Positions 1-11,564 of a stretch of DNA of 64,000 nt are shown here, one piece after another. The position numbers and the translations under genes were made by a program. The stretch comes from Hyperoodon ampullatus (taxonomy: Eukaryota > Chordata > Mammalia > Artiodactyla > Ziphiidae): the NCBI GenBank assembly GCA_949752795.1, contig OX457061.1, positions 30,818,425 to 30,882,424 on the forward strand, in the 5' to 3' direction. Below the pieces are notes generated by a model. The model ran no database searches, was not told the origin of the DNA, and saw only the letters and a list, made by a program, of their open reading frames with translations. Position 1 is the first letter of the stretch; each line of letters starts with the position of its first letter.

Positions 1-524
1 CTTTTTTTCTCCCTTTTATTCTGAGCTGTGTGGATGACAGGGTCTTGGTGCTCTGGCCGGGTGTCAGGCCTGTGCCTCTGAGGTGGGAGAGCCAAATTCA
101 GGACATTGGTCCACCAGACAACTCCCGGCTCCACGTAATATCAAACAGCGAAAGCTCTCCCAGAGATCTCCATCTCAACACCAAGACCCAGCTCCACTCA
201 ACGACCAGCAAGCTACAGTGCTACACACACTATGCCAAACAACTAGCAAGACAGGAACACAACCCCACCCATTAGAAGAGAGGCTGCCTAAAATCATAAT
301 AAGGTCACAGACACCCCAAAACACATCACCAGATGCAGATCTGTCCACCAGAAAGACAAGATCCAGCCTCATCCACCAGAAAACAGGCACTAGTCTCCTC
401 CATCAGGAAGCCTACACAACCCACTGAACCAACCTAAGCCACTGGGGGCAGACACCAGAAACAACGGGAACTATGAACCTGCAGGCTTCGAAAAGGAGAC
501 CCAAAACACAGTAAGTTAAGCAAA

Positions 525-1394
525 ATGAGAAGACAGAGAAACAGACAACAGATGAAGAGCAAGGTAAAAATCCATCAGACCAAAGAAATGAAGAGGAAAT
601 AGGCAGTCTACTTGAAAAAGAATTCAGAATAATGACAGTAAAGATGACCCAAAATCTTGGAAATAGAATGGAGAAAATACAAGACATGTTTAACAAGGAC
701 CTAGAAGAACTGAAGAGCAAATAAACAATGATGAACAGCACAATTCATGAAATTAAAAATTCTCTAGAAGGAATCAATAGCAGAATAACTGAGGCAGGAG
801 AACGGATAAGGGACCTGGAAGATAAAATAGTGGAAATAACTACTGCAGAGAAGAATAAAGAAAAAAGAATGAAAAGAATGGAGGACAAACTCAGAGACCT
901 CTGGGACAACATTAAATGCACCAACATTAGAATTATAAGGATCCCAGAAGAAGAAGAGAAAAATAAGGGACTGAGTAAATATTTGAAGAGATTACAGTTG
1001 AAAACTTCCCTAATATGTGGAAGGAAATAGTCAATCGAGTCCAGGAAGCACAGACTCCCATAGAGGATAAATCCAAGGAAAAACATGCCAAGACATATTA
1101 ATCAGGCTATCAAAAATTAAATACAAAGAAAAATATTAAAAGCAGCAAGGGAAAAACAACAAATAACATAAAAGGGAATCCACATAAGGCTAACAGCGGA
1201 TGTTTCAGCAGAAACTCTGCAAGCCAGAGTTTAAAGTGATGTAAGGGAAAAACCTACAACCAAGATTACTCTACCCAGCAAGGATCACATTAAGATTCGA
1301 CAGACAAATTAAAACCTTTGCAGAAAAGCAAAAACTAAGAGAATTCAGCATCACCAAACAGCTTTACAACAAATGCTAAAGGAACTTCTCTAGG
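525..1394 (+). pseudogene. L1 ORF1 remnant (RNA-binding coiled-coil protein), broken
   Basis: The likely original start is the ATG at 525. A single-base loss shortly after it shifts the frame. A nonsense TAA lies at 722-724, directly upstream of an in-frame ATG at 728. From 728 the frame reads a long charged, heptad-like helix (repeated E/K/I/L residues, for example EIKNSLEGINSRITEAGERIRDLEDKI cut here into a description rather than a full protein), typical of the ORF1p coiled coil. Another frameshift near 960-966 ends that frame at 1030. Further short deletions around 1050-1075 and 1225-1230 damage the RRM/C-terminal part. The related nucleotide sequence can be followed to about 1394, just before ORF2. 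Confidence 0.85.
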
Positions 1395-2837
1395 CAGGAA
1401 ACACAAGAGAAGGAGAATACCTACAATAACAAACCCAAAACAATTAAGGAAATGGTAATAGGAACATACATATCGATAATTACCTTAAATGAAAATGGAT
1501 TAAATGCTCCAACCAAAAGACTTAGAGTGCCTGAATGGATGCAAAAATAAGACCCGTATAGATGCTGTCTACAACAGACGCACTTGAGACCTAGGGAAAC
1601 AAAAGACTGAAAGTGAAGGGATGGAAAAAGATATTCCGTGCAAATGGAAATCAAAAGAAAGCTGGAGTAGCAATTCTCATATCAGAAAAAATAGACTTTA
1701 AAATAAAGATTATTACAAGAGACACAGAAGGACACTACATAATGATCAAGGGATCAATCCAAGAAGAAGATATAACAATTGTAAATATTTATAGGAGCAC
1801 CTCAATACATAAGGCAAATGCTAACAGCCATAAAAGGAGAAATCAACAATAACACAATCATAATAAGGGAATTTAACACCCCATTTTCACCAATGGACAG
1901 ATCATCAAAATTAAAATAAATAAGGAAACACAAGCTATAAATGATACATTAAACAAGATGGACTTAATTGATATTTATAGGACATTCTGTCCAAAAAAAG
2001 CAGATTACACTTTCTTCTCAAGTGCTCATGGAACATTCTCCAGGATAGATCATATCTTGGGTCATAAATCAAGCCTTGGTAAATTTAAGAAAATTGAAAT
2101 CGTATCAATTATCTTTTCCGACCATAATGCTATGAGACTAGATATCAATTACAGGAAAAAATCTGTAGAAAATACAAACACATGGAGGCTAAACAATACA
2201 CTACTTAATAACCAAGAGATCACTGAAGAAATCAAAAAGGAAATAAGAAAATACCTAGAAACAAATGACAATGAAAACATGATGACCCAAAACCTATGGA
2301 TGCAGCAAAAGCAGTTCTAAGAGGGAAGTTTATAGCAATAAAATCCTACCTTAAGGAACAAGAAACATCTCATAAAAACAACCTAACCTTACACCTAAAG
2401 CAATTAGCGAAAGAAGAACAAAAAAAAAACCCACAGGTAGCAGAAGGGAAGAAATCATAAACATCAGATGAGAAATAAATGAAAAAGAAATGATGGAAAC
2501 AATAGCAAAGATCAATAATACTAAAAGCTGGTTCTTTGAGAAGATAAACAAAATTGATAAACCATTAGCCAGACTCATCAAGAAAAAAAGGGAGAAGACT
2601 CAAATCAATAGAATTAGAAATGAAAAAGGAGAAGTAACAGCTGACACTGCAGAAATACAAAGGATTATGAGAGATTACTACAAACAACTATATGCCAATA
2701 AAATGAACAACCTGGAAGAAATGGACAAATTCTTAGAAAAGCACAACCTTCCAAGATTGAACCAGGAAGAAATAGAAAATATAAACAGATCAATCACAAG
2801 TACTGAAATTGAAACTGTGATGAAAAACCTTCCAACA

Positions 2838-3028
2838 TGGGCTTCCCTGGTGGTGCAGTGGTTGAGAGTCTGTCTGCCAATGCAGGGGACATGGTTTCGT
2901 GCCCCAGTCCGGGAAGATCCCACATGCCACAGAGAGGCTAGGCCTGTGAGCCATGGCCGCTGAGCCTGCGCGTCCAGAGCCTGTGCTCCACAATGGGAGA
3001 GGCCACATACAATAACAACAACAAAAAA
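2838..3028 (+). mobile_element. CHR-type tRNA-derived SINE, ~200-bp subfamily, inside L1 ORF2
   Basis: Pol III box A-like and box B-like sequences are present in the head, followed by the GC-rich body and an A-rich tail. A 15-bp target duplication (AAAAACCTTCCAACA) lies at 2823-2837 and 3029-3043, so the insertion is younger than the L1 it splits. It is somewhat more diverged than most copies in the window. Confidence 0.93.
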
Positions 3029-5142
3029 AAAAACCTTCCAACAAATAGGAATCCAGGACCAGATGGCGTCACAGGCGAATTCTATCAAACATTTAGAGAA
3101 GAGCTGGCACCTATCCTTCTCAAACGCTTCCAAAATATAGCAGAGGGAGGAACACACCCAAACTCATTCTACAAGGCCACCATCACGCTGATACCAAAAC
3201 CAGAAAAAGACGTCACAAAGAAAGAAAACTACATGCCAATATCACTGATGAACACAGATGCAAAAATCCACAACAAAATACTAGCAAACAGAATCCAACA
3301 GCACATTAAAAGGATCATACACCATGAGCAAGTGGGGTTTATCCCAGGAATGCAAGGATTCTGCAATATACACAAATCAATCAATGTGATACACCATATT
3401 AACAAACTGAACAATAAAACCATATGATCATCTAAATAGATGCAGAAAAAGCTTTCGACCAAATCCAACACACATTTATGAGAAAAAAAACCCTCCAGAA
3501 AATAGGCATAGAGGGAACTTACCTCAACATAATAAAGGTCATGTATGACAAACCCACAGCCAACATCATCCTCAATGGTGAAAAACTGAAACCATTTCCA
3601 CTAAGATCAGGAACAAGACAAGGTCGCCCACTCTCACCACTATTATTCAGCATTGTTTTGGAAGTTTTAGACACAGCAATCAGAGAAGAAAAAGAAATAA
3701 AAGGAATCCAAATCAGAAAAGAAGAAGTAAAGCTGTCACTGTTTGCAGATGACATGATACTATACATAGACAATCCTAAAAATGCTACCAGAAAACTACT
3801 AGAACTACTCAATGAATTTGGTAAAGTAGCAGGATACAAAATTAATGCACAGAAATCTCTTACATTCCTATACACTAATGATGAAAAATCTGAAAGAGAA
3901 ATTAAGGAAACACTCCCATTTACCATTGCAACAAAAAGAATAAAATATCTAGGAATAAACCTACCTAAGGAGACAAAAGACCTGTATGCAGAAAACTATA
4001 AGACACTGATGAAAGAAATTAAAGATCGTACAAAGAGATGGAGAGATATACCATGTTCTTGGATTGGAAGAATCAACATTGTCAAAATGACTATACTACC
4101 CAAAGCAATTTACAGATTCAATGCAATCCCTATCAAACTACCACTGGTAGTTTTCATAGAACCAGAACAAAAAATTTCACAATTTGTATGGAAACACAAA
4201 AGACCCCGAATAGCAAAAAGAATCTTGAGAAAGAAAATCGGAGCTAGAGGTATCAGGCTCCCTGACTTCAGACTACACTACAAAGCTACAGTAATGAAGA
4301 CAGTATGGTACTGGCACCAAAACAGAAATACAGATCAATGCAACAGGATAGAAAGCCCAGAGATAAACCGACGCACATATGGTCACCTTATTTTTGATAA
4401 AGGAAGCAAGAATATATAGTGGAGAAAAGACAGCCTCTTCAATAAGTGGTGCTGGGAAAACTGGATAGCTACATGTAAAAGAAGGAAATTAGAACACTCC
4501 CTAACACCATACACAAAAATAAACTCAAAATGGATTAAAGACCTAAATGTAAGGCCAGACACTATCAAACTCTTAGAGGAAAACATAGGCAGAACACTCT
4601 GTGACATAAATCACAGCAAGATTCTTTTTGACCCACCTCCTGGAGAAATGGAAACAAAAACAAAAATAAACAAATGGGACCTGATGAACCTGAAAAGCTT
4701 TTGCACAGCAAAGGAAACCATAAACTAGATGAAAAGACAACCCTCAGAATAGGAGAAAATATTTGCAAATGAAGCAACTGACAAAGGATTAATCTCCAAA
4801 ATATACAAGCTGCTCATGCAGCTCAATATCAAAAAACAAACAACCGAATCCAAAAATGGGCAGAAGACCTAAAGAGACACTTCTCCAAAGAAGATATACA
4901 GATTGCCAACAAACTCATGAAAGAATGTTCAACATCATTAATCATTAGAGAAATGCAAATCAAAACTACAATGAGATATCACCTCACACCTGTCAGAATG
5001 GCCATCATCAAAAAATCTACAAAGAATAAATGCTGGAGAGGGTGTGGAGAAAAGGTAACCCTCTTACACTGTTGGTGGGAATGTAAATTGATACAGCCAC
5101 TACGGCTAACAGTATGGAGGTTCCTTAAAAAACTAAAAATAG

Positions 5143-5348
5143 GGCTTCCCTGGTGGCGGAGTGGTTGAGAGTCCGCCTGCCGATGCAGGGGACACGGGTT
5201 CGTGCCCCGGTCCGGGAGGATCCCACATGCCACAGAGCGGCTGGGCCCGTGAGCCATGGCCGCTGAGCCTGCACGTCCGGAGCCTGTGCTCCGCAACGGG
5301 AGAGGCCGCAACAGTGAGAGGCCCGCGTACCGCAAAAAAAAAAAAAAA
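5143..5348 (+). mobile_element. CHR-type SINE, ~205-bp subfamily, inside L1 ORF2 3' end
   Basis: The head begins GGCTTCCCTGGTGGCG and the body ends GTACCGC followed by an A run. A 16-bp target duplication (AAAAAACTAAAAATAG) lies at 5127-5142 and 5349-5364. L1 ORF2 sequence resumes directly after it. Confidence 0.95.
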
Positions 5349-6317
5349 AAAAAACTAAAAATAGAACTACCATAGGACCAAGCAGTCCCACTACTGGGCA
5401 TATACCCTGAGAAAACCATAATTCAAAAAGAGTCATGTACCACAATGTTCACTGTAGCTCTATTTACAATAGCCAGGATATGGAAGCAACCTAAGTGTCC
5501 ATCAACAGATGAATGGATAAAGACAATGTGGCACATATATATAATGGAATATTACACAGCCATAAAAAGAAATGAAATTGAGTTATTTGTAGTGAGGTGG
5601 ATGGACTTAGAGTCTGTCATACAGAGTGAAGTAAATCAGAAAAAGAAAAACAAATACCTTATGCTAACCCATATATATGGAATCTATAAAAAAACTGGTC
5701 ATGAAGAACCTAGGGACAGGTTGGGAATAAAGACACAGACCTACTAAAGAATGGACTCGAGGACACAGGGAGGGGTAAGGGTAAGCTGGGACGAAGTGAG
5801 AGAGTGGCATATACACATACACACTACCAAATGTAAAACCGATAGCTTGTGGGAAGCAGCCACATAGCACAGGGAGATAAGCTCGGAGCTTTGTGACCAC
5901 CTAGAGGCCTGGGATAGGGAGGGTGGGAGGGAGATGCCAGAGGGAGGAGATATGGGGATAGATATATATGTTTAGCTGATTCACTTTGTTATAAAGCAGA
6001 AACTAACACACCATCGTAAAGCAATTATACTACAATAAAGATGTTAAAATAAATAAATAAGTAAAGTAAAATAATGAGGTAAAAATTTCAGAGCAAAGGG
6101 AAAACAAATATAGTAAAAAACAGTAAAAGTAGGAATGTGCCTGCTTGCACACAGTGAGGCATAAAACATTGGTGTTGGTGGTAACAGTCTGTACTAATTA
6201 TGGTAGTCGTCATTGCTGCTGTCATTATCTCTGCCTGCGGGGTTCCAGTCATCCTTCAACTCCCAAGTAGAGACTAGCTCTACTAGATAGTAAACATAAC
6301 GTAAAACCTCAAAAAGT

Positions 6318-6460
6318 AAAACAGTGTGGTACTGGTACACGAATAGACGGACCAATAGAACAAAACAGAATGCATATGAGATTTAGTATATGATAAAGTT
6401 GCATATGTATGTGCATAAAGTTTATAATATAGTATATGATAAATTTGAAAAATTTTGAAA
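6318..6460 (+). mobile_element. Old L1 fragment (ORF2-derived)
   Basis: The start (TGTGGTACTGGTACACGAAT and on) matches the ORF2 region seen intact at about 4304-4350 of the L1 in this window, but is more diverged. No target duplication is visible. Confidence 0.5.
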
Positions 6461-6469
6461 ACCTCAGAT

Positions 6470-6590
6470 ACAGATGTATAAACTAAAGCAATGAGACGTT
6501 AAGTAAATTGCCAAGTTCCCACAGCTAGTAAATTATACAACTGGGATTGAATGAAGCCATTCTGATTGCAGAGTCCATTTTATTAACCTC
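6470..6590 (-). mobile_element. MIR SINE fragment
   Basis: The conserved MIR core is readable on the minus strand (on + : a GTTAAGTAAATTGCC block, then CACAGCTAGTAA, then a TGGGATTGAA block). Ancient mammalian tRNA-derived SINE; edges approximate. Confidence 0.75.
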
Positions 6591-7029
6591 TAAACAATAA
6601 TATTAAGTTTAAAAAGCTAAGTTCAGACAAGTAAATATAATATGCTACCTTTGGGGTAAAAAGGAAGGGAGAAAGAGAAAAAATTCTTTATGTTTGCTTG
6701 TGTATGCATTCAAAATTCTGGAAGGACATGAGAAACTAATAGCCATAGTTACATTTGGAGAGCATGGGGATGGGCAGAAGAGAAATGAGGGTTAGGAGAG
6801 ATATATATATTTGTCAATTTATTTTAAAATGTATGCATATATATTTGAACTATATGAATGTATAACCTGATTCAAAATTAAAATACAAAAACAGAATGAA
6901 AATGCTCACCCTGGGCAAACCTTTTCAGACCCTTTTCCAAACACAGTAAGTCCACCCCTCTTCCATGTTCCTCTATCACCTGTGCCTACATTTTTTTCTG
7001 ACACACATCATGTTGCACTGCCCTCATTT
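6591..7029. other. No gene recognised; AT-rich sequence
   Basis: Short purine-rich and AT-rich blocks and a small ATATAT run near 6800-6850. I recognise no repeat family or exon. Confidence 0.5.
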
Positions 7030-7175
7030 ATGCTCCACTTCCCTGCTCACCTAGCCCCCTCAAGCTCTGAGCTCTTCGAAGGCAAGGCTCTGTTTCTTTC
7101 ATTCTTGTATCCCCAGCACATACTGCAGTCCCTGATGTGTGGCAAGCATCCAGTACATGGGGAAGTGAAAGTGGG
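7030..7175 (+). mobile_element. L2 (LINE) 3'-end fragment
   Basis: Contains the L2 3' hallmark in order: a GAGCTCTTCGAAGGCAAGG block, then GTATCCCCAGCACATA, then a diverged GATGTGTGGCAAGCATCCAG block. Only the terminal part is present. Confidence 0.7.
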
Positions 7176-7876
7176 AAAAGAGAAGAAGGGGGGCAGGCAG
7201 ACCAGCCAACTTTGTGGCATTAGCACTCTGGAAAGGGGAATCAACGGGGGCCTTCATGTAAAACTGGGAATTTGAAGAGGAAGTGAGGAGAGAGGAAAAT
7301 ACAGCAACCCTTGCAGAAAAGGTGTAGCCAACCCAACTAAGGCAAAGGGGTAAAAAGGGTACTCTGGGCCAGTGCTAATCAGGGGGGAATGAAGAAGGTG
7401 AACCTCAACTAAGGAAGAGATGAGAGCTGAGACTGGCCCTGGAAGGGCAGGGAATGGAGAACAAGACAGAGACCCAGAAGCGAGTACTCTCAACCACAGG
7501 AGGTTCAGCTGAAGACTCCCTACCCCTCTGATAACTGAAAAGAGGGCAGAGGACACGTGAAAGATTGAGGAGACTGGAGGAGACTCTCAACTTGTATATG
7601 CCAACCACACATTTGATCTGTTCTTTCTGTTCATTTAAATTCTTTGCATACACTTACCTGAGGGTTGAAGAGAGATTCAGGGATTGAGTCATGGATGTAT
7701 TCTCCCCAGCGGAATAAATCCCAGATTCCATAGGCAGGGGAACTGGCCCACTGCAGTCAGACCACTCCCACCCCTGCAAAACTGGGCTTCTGTGGATAAC
7801 TGTGCATATCCTGATACTATGATCCACATAAATATTTCATTATTTGATTGTGTTAATCATCAAAACTGCACAGATT
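7176..7876. other. No gene recognised; purine-rich unique sequence
   Basis: Rich in GGA/GAA on the + strand up to about 7580. Open frames on either strand are short and lack splice or family evidence. Confidence 0.5.
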
Positions 7877-7887
7877 CAATAGTCCTT

Positions 7888-8007
7888 TTTTTTTTTTTTC
7901 TGGCCACACCTCGTGGCTTGCGGGATCTTAGTTCCCCGACCAGGGACTGAACCCAGGTCTGGCAATGAAAGCGTCAAGTTCTAACCACTGGACTGCCAGG
8001 TAATTCC
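7888..8007 (-). mobile_element. Short CHR-type SINE (~120 bp)
   Basis: Poly(T) at 7888 followed by the complement of the short subfamily (TTAGTTCCCCGACCAGGG block, then CCACTGGACTGCCAGG). An 11-bp target duplication (CAATAGTCCTT) lies at 7877-7887 and 8008-8018. Confidence 0.93.
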
Positions 8008-8019
8008 CAATAGTCCTTA

Positions 8020-8358
8020 TTTTAGATATAGGCACTGGAAAAGGTAGAAGTGAAGTGAAACAATGTCTGCAATCTGCTTCAAAAAAATAACAAAATAATT
8101 TGTAAAATAAGAAGCTTGCATTGTCCAAACAGTAGCCTTTTAGGAAGGGGATGTGTGTTATGCTACAGACGCTTCCCCTTAAAAGGCAAACCAGTTAAAT
8201 GAAAAAGTAAACTCCTTCCTAACTACAGGAAATGTTTGCAGAAGAAATTTTATTTCATTGCTTCAGCCCTAACTGGTATTAGCAAATACTGCAAAGTAAT
8301 GAAAGAGGTCATTAGGAAGGAACTAGAAACACCTTTCAATGTTATGGGGGGAAAAACC
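8020..8358. other. No gene recognised
   Basis: Unassigned sequence between a SINE and an L1 end; no repeat, exon or RNA gene recognised. Confidence 0.5.
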
Positions 8359-8989
8359 TTAACATCTTTATTGGAGTATAATTGCTTTACAATGGTATGT
8401 TAGTTTCTGCTTTATAACAAAGTGAATCAGCTATACATATACATATATCCCCATATCCCCTCCCTCTTGTGTCTCCCTCCCACCCTCCCTATCCCACCTC
8501 TCTAGGTGGACCCAAAGCACTGAGCTGATCTCCCTGTGCTAGGTGGCTGCTTCCCACTAGCTATCTATTTTACGTTTGGTAGTGTATATAAGTCCATGCC
8601 ACTCTCTCACTTCGTCCCAGCTTCCCCTTCCCCCTCCCCATGTCCTCAAGTCCATTCTCTAGTAGGTCTGTGTCTTTATTTGCGTCCTGCCCCTAGGTTC
8701 TTCAGAACTTTTTTTTTTTTTTAGATTCCATGTATATGTGTTAGCATAACAGTATTTGTTTTTCTCTTTCTGACTTACTTCACTCTGTATGACAGACTCT
8801 AGGTCCATCCACCTCACTACAAATAGCTCAATTTCGTTTCTTTTTATGGCTGAGTAATATTCCATTGTATATATGTGCCACATCTTCTTTATCCATTCAT
8901 CTGATGATGGACACTTAGGTTGTTTCCATCTCCGGGCTATTGTAAATAGAGCTACAATGAACGTTGTGGTACATGACTCTTTGAATTAT
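8359..8989 (-). mobile_element. 5'-truncated L1 (3' end of ORF2 plus 3' UTR)
   Basis: It is the reverse complement of the region 5420-6050 of the first L1. The L1 3' end is on the left (8359) and the truncation point is about 8989. Flanks AAAACCTT (near 8353) and AAAACTT (near 8991) may be a decayed target duplication. A T run at 8709-8722 lies within the element. Confidence 0.92.
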
Positions 8990-9518
8990 GAAAACTTGAC
9001 ATCTTAATTATATTCTGCCACCTAGTGACAAAGGAAATTTAACATACTTGCTTAGCCAGGCTCCAGGAGAAGAGAGAACTGACCTCCACCACCTGGAGGC
9101 CAGAGCATGGTGTCCCACAAGCGTCTGGTGCACGGCATCCTCTCTGCTTGGGCTCACAGCTCCAGGAGACACTTGCAAATACGTCAACAGCCAAGGGAGC
9201 CGTTCAATCTGAGGCTGACAGACTTCACATAGAGCCCAAAGGTCCACCGTCTGCTATTCAACACGGTCCACTGGCCCCTTTGCTACCTCTTGACAGTTGC
9301 CAAAGGTTTCAAGGGAAAACAGCAGAAGACTGAAAAGGCACGCTGAAACTGGCCATTTTCATCCTGAAGTTCCACCGTCAGGAAGGAGAGGTGGACATAC
9401 TATTATCTCCTTCCCATGAATTGCATAACTTTTACTCACAAATCTTTGTGCTCATACAAGATGTGGGCACAAAAACTCTCATTAATTCCGGAATGTAAAC
9501 TGAAGGAGTGTATGTTTT
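8990..9518. other. No gene recognised
   Basis: Moderate GC content, no recognised repeat. Open frames are under 80 codons on both strands and show no family resemblance. Confidence 0.5.
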
Positions 9519-9532
9519 AAAAGGACATTCAG

Positions 9533-9739
9533 GGCTTCCCTGGTGGCGCAGTGGTTGAGAGTCCGCCTGCCGATGCAGGGGACGCGGGCTCGTGCCCCGG
9601 TCCGGGAAGATCCCACATGCCGCGGAGCGGCTAGGCCTGTGAGCCATGGTCGCTGAGCCTGCACGTCCGGAGCCTGTGCTCCGCTACAGAAGAGACCACA
9701 ACAGTGAGAGGCCCGCGTACCACAAAAAAAAAAAAAAAA
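9533..9739 (+). mobile_element. CHR-type SINE, ~205-bp subfamily, next to ATP5PF pseudogene
   Basis: Complete head, body and A tail. A 14-bp target duplication (AAAAGGACATTCAG) lies at 9519-9532 and 9740-9753. The insertion ends just 5' of the retropseudogene. Confidence 0.95.
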
Positions 9740-9849
9740 AAAAGGACATTCAGCACACGGCCGTGCACGCAGCTTCTGAGAAGCTTCCTGTCCAGTGAAC
9801 TCCGTCCTACAGAAGAGGCGCCCCATAATGCACTGCAAGGCAGGCAGCC

Positions 9850-10341
9850 GGGTGGGGGCAGGGCCAGGGCCGGAAGTAGAAGTGTGGCCCCTCTGGCTGG
9901 CTCTGGGACCATAGAGTGCAAGTAACGATCTCAATGTTTTCTCAGAGGTCTTCAGGTTCTGCTGCCATTCCATTGGCCGTCTCAGTCCATTTGCGGAAGA
10001 TCATTGGTGTTACAGCAGTAGCATTTAATAAGGAGCTTGATCCTGTACCGAAACTTTTCGTGGAAGGATTAGAGACTATAAATCTATGCAAGCAGCATCT
10101 TGAGAACCTTCTTGGCCCAGAGGATCAGCAAAAGCTGGAGAGGGAGCTTTTCTCAGCTTTAACATGTTTAAGGTAAAGTAGACACGAATATGTTCCCTAA
10201 CTTCAAATCTGAAGATCCCAAATTTGAAAACATCAAAAAGCCCCAGTCCTGAAGAAATAACATAAAATTAATCTTGTTGTTTGTTATGTATGGATTCGTT
10301 GTACAACTAATTAGTATCAGACTAAACTTGTAAAAAAAAAA
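9850..10341 (+). pseudogene. ATP5PF: Processed pseudogene of ATP synthase peripheral stalk subunit F6
   Basis: An intronless copy of the mRNA for coupling factor 6, a mitochondrial F1Fo ATP synthase stalk subunit of 108 residues in its human precursor. The derived ATG is at 9934 and the matching stop at 10250-10252. The frame from about 9979 reads VSVHLR, then IGVTAVAFNKELDP, then KLFV, which are hallmark F6 stretches; QQKLERELF follows near 10130. After that the frame shifts and runs into a stop (TAA at 10174-10176), while a second frame, about 10175-10252, encodes the expected F6 C terminus (a block ending SEDPKFENIKKPQS). The presequence has compensating indels. A 10-A tract at 10332-10341 marks the former poly(A) tail. 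No introns, so an L1-mediated retrocopy. 5' edge approximate; target duplication not found. Not functional as a full protein. Confidence 0.9.
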
Positions 10342-10559
10342 TAGTGCATCCAAAGTTATTCATCTTAGATTTATTCTGTCCCCCATCTCACCCCCTCCAA
10401 AAGAGTTAAAGCACTTAAAATAAGAACATACATAATGAAATTTCAAATTATAAATTGAAGCAGAAGCCAGAACACAAAAGGAGAAACATAGCTGAGATAC
10501 AATTCCGCAGTAAGAATCATCTGGGGAGAATTTATTACCAAAATACTATTGATACTCCA

Positions 10560-10725
10560 GGACCTTGCTGCTCAAATTGTGGTCCCAAGACCAACAGCAT
10601 CAACGTCACCTGGGAGCATTTCAGAAATGCAGAATCTCAGGCCCTACCCCAGACCTGTTGGATCAGAATCTGCCTTTTAACAAGATTCCTAGGTGTATGT
10701 ATGTAAAGTTTGTGAAGCACTGATC
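10560..10725 (+). mobile_element. MER5A-like hAT (Charlie) non-autonomous DNA transposon
   Basis: Body reads like the MER5A consensus: CTCAAATTGTGGTCC, then CACCTGGGAGCATTT, then AGAATCTCAGGCCC, ending AAGTTTGTGAAGCACTG, which resembles the complementary terminal repeat. A second weak MER5-like piece may follow at about 10745-10830. Confidence 0.8.
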
Positions 10726-11147
10726 TACGGTTCCCCCCATAAAGACAGATTCAGGAGACCTGGAATAGAGTTTAGGCGCCTGTATGTTTTAAAGCACCCA
10801 CAGCTGATTCTCATTAGGCTCATTAGGCAAGGTGGGAGTTATTGCTATAGGTGAATATCAAATATAGTTTTGAGCTTCCTAGTATACAAAGTAAAATCAG
10901 AAAAAAAGTAAGCATAATTAGTTCCTCAATGGGAAGCCAAGCATTTTAAGAAGTTTTTCCTGTGAGACTTTAAGAATAAAGTACATAATGACCCAGTGGA
11001 AAATGTTCTCAATGTCTTCTTTTTGTACCCGTTGTTGCAACAAACAGAATTTGGTTATGTCTTATAAATTAATAAATCTGAAGATATAGTATCAAAATAA
11101 AGCCTCAGTGAAGGCAGTTCTAAAATGGGGCTAAGCTAGTAGTCTAA

Positions 11148-11365
11148 GTCAGAGGTCAGCAAACTTCGTGACCTGCCTTATAAATAGTACCTGCCTTATA
11201 AATAGTTTTATTGGAGCACAGCCATCCTCATTCAATTTACATATTGTCTATGAATGCTTTTACACTATAATGGAGGAGATAAGTATTTGCAACAGAGACC
11301 ATATGGTCCACAAAGCCTAAAATATTTACTATCTGCCGTTTACAGAAAAAAGGTTGCCATCCTGT
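11148..11365. mobile_element. hAT-like non-autonomous DNA transposon (family 1)
   Basis: Diverged copy of a widespread mammalian element: GGTCAGCAAACT at one end, a TTTTATTGGAGCACAGCC block, CATATTGTCTATG, then GCCTAAAATATTTACTATC. It also holds a local duplication (CTGCCTTATAAATAGT at about 11174 and 11190). Second copy at 37822-38030. I am not certain of the family name. Confidence 0.7.
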
Positions 11366-11564
11366 GCTCTATGTGCTTACCCCGGGGAGAACACAGCTTT
11401 CAGTCTTCCCAAGAACATCACTTCTTCTAGCCAGCTTCTGATAGGAATTAGAGATTGTACAGTAATGAAAGCATAAGAATTCATTTTTTGAGTTAGTCGT
11501 TGATAAACTGGCTCTCAAAAAAAAATTCCACACTTGTTATGTTTTCCAATTTCCATGGTATAAA

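Larger units (their letters stand above)
1452..5744 (+). pseudogene. L1 ORF2 remnant (endonuclease-reverse transcriptase), broken
   Basis: The candidate start is the ATG at 1452; a stop (TAA) already occurs at 1548-1550. The endonuclease part survives in pieces at 1613-1852 and 1958-2320, and the latter keeps the catalytic SDH triplet of APE-type nucleases at 2117-2125. The reverse transcriptase fingers are in 3043-3427, ending in a TGA at 3425-3427. The palm is in 3478-4419 with the catalytic FADD motif at 3742-3753. A Cys/His-rich C-terminal segment lies near 5020-5090. Stops, frameshifts and two SINEs (2838-3028, 5143-5348) destroy continuity. The usual ORF2 protein is about 1,275 residues; the longest open piece here is 313. 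Confidence 0.92.
1..6075 (+). mobile_element. LINE-1 (L1) retrotransposon, nearly full length, inactive
   Basis: The order of parts is that of a mammalian L1: 5' UTR (from the window edge to about 524), ORF1 remnant, ORF2 remnant, 3' UTR from about 5745, and an A-rich tail with AATAAA-type signals ending near 6060-6075. The 5' end may lie outside the window. Two SINEs with their own target duplications interrupt it at 2838-3028 and 5143-5348. Reading frames are broken by many stops and frameshifts, so the copy cannot mobilise itself. Intact L1s make an RNA-binding ORF1 protein and an endonuclease/reverse transcriptase from ORF2; this one is a fossil of moderate age. Confidence 0.95.

Noticed and set aside
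5143..5348. tRNA genes suggested by box A/box B in the SINE heads
   Set aside because: tRNA-derived SINE promoters; no cloverleaf or anticodon arm could be supported.
5161..5358. Recurrent open frame starting [17 protein letters not shown], seen again near 11974, 13960, 42051, 57236 (-) and 59001
   Set aside because: It is the same SINE body translated at each insertion; not a gene family.
9482..9973. Minus-strand frames reading [22 protein letters not shown] at many places
   Set aside because: Antisense translation of the CHR SINE.
9916..10176. Functional ATP5PF gene
   Set aside because: No introns, a frameshift before the C terminus, damaged presequence and a genomic poly(A) tract indicate a processed pseudogene.
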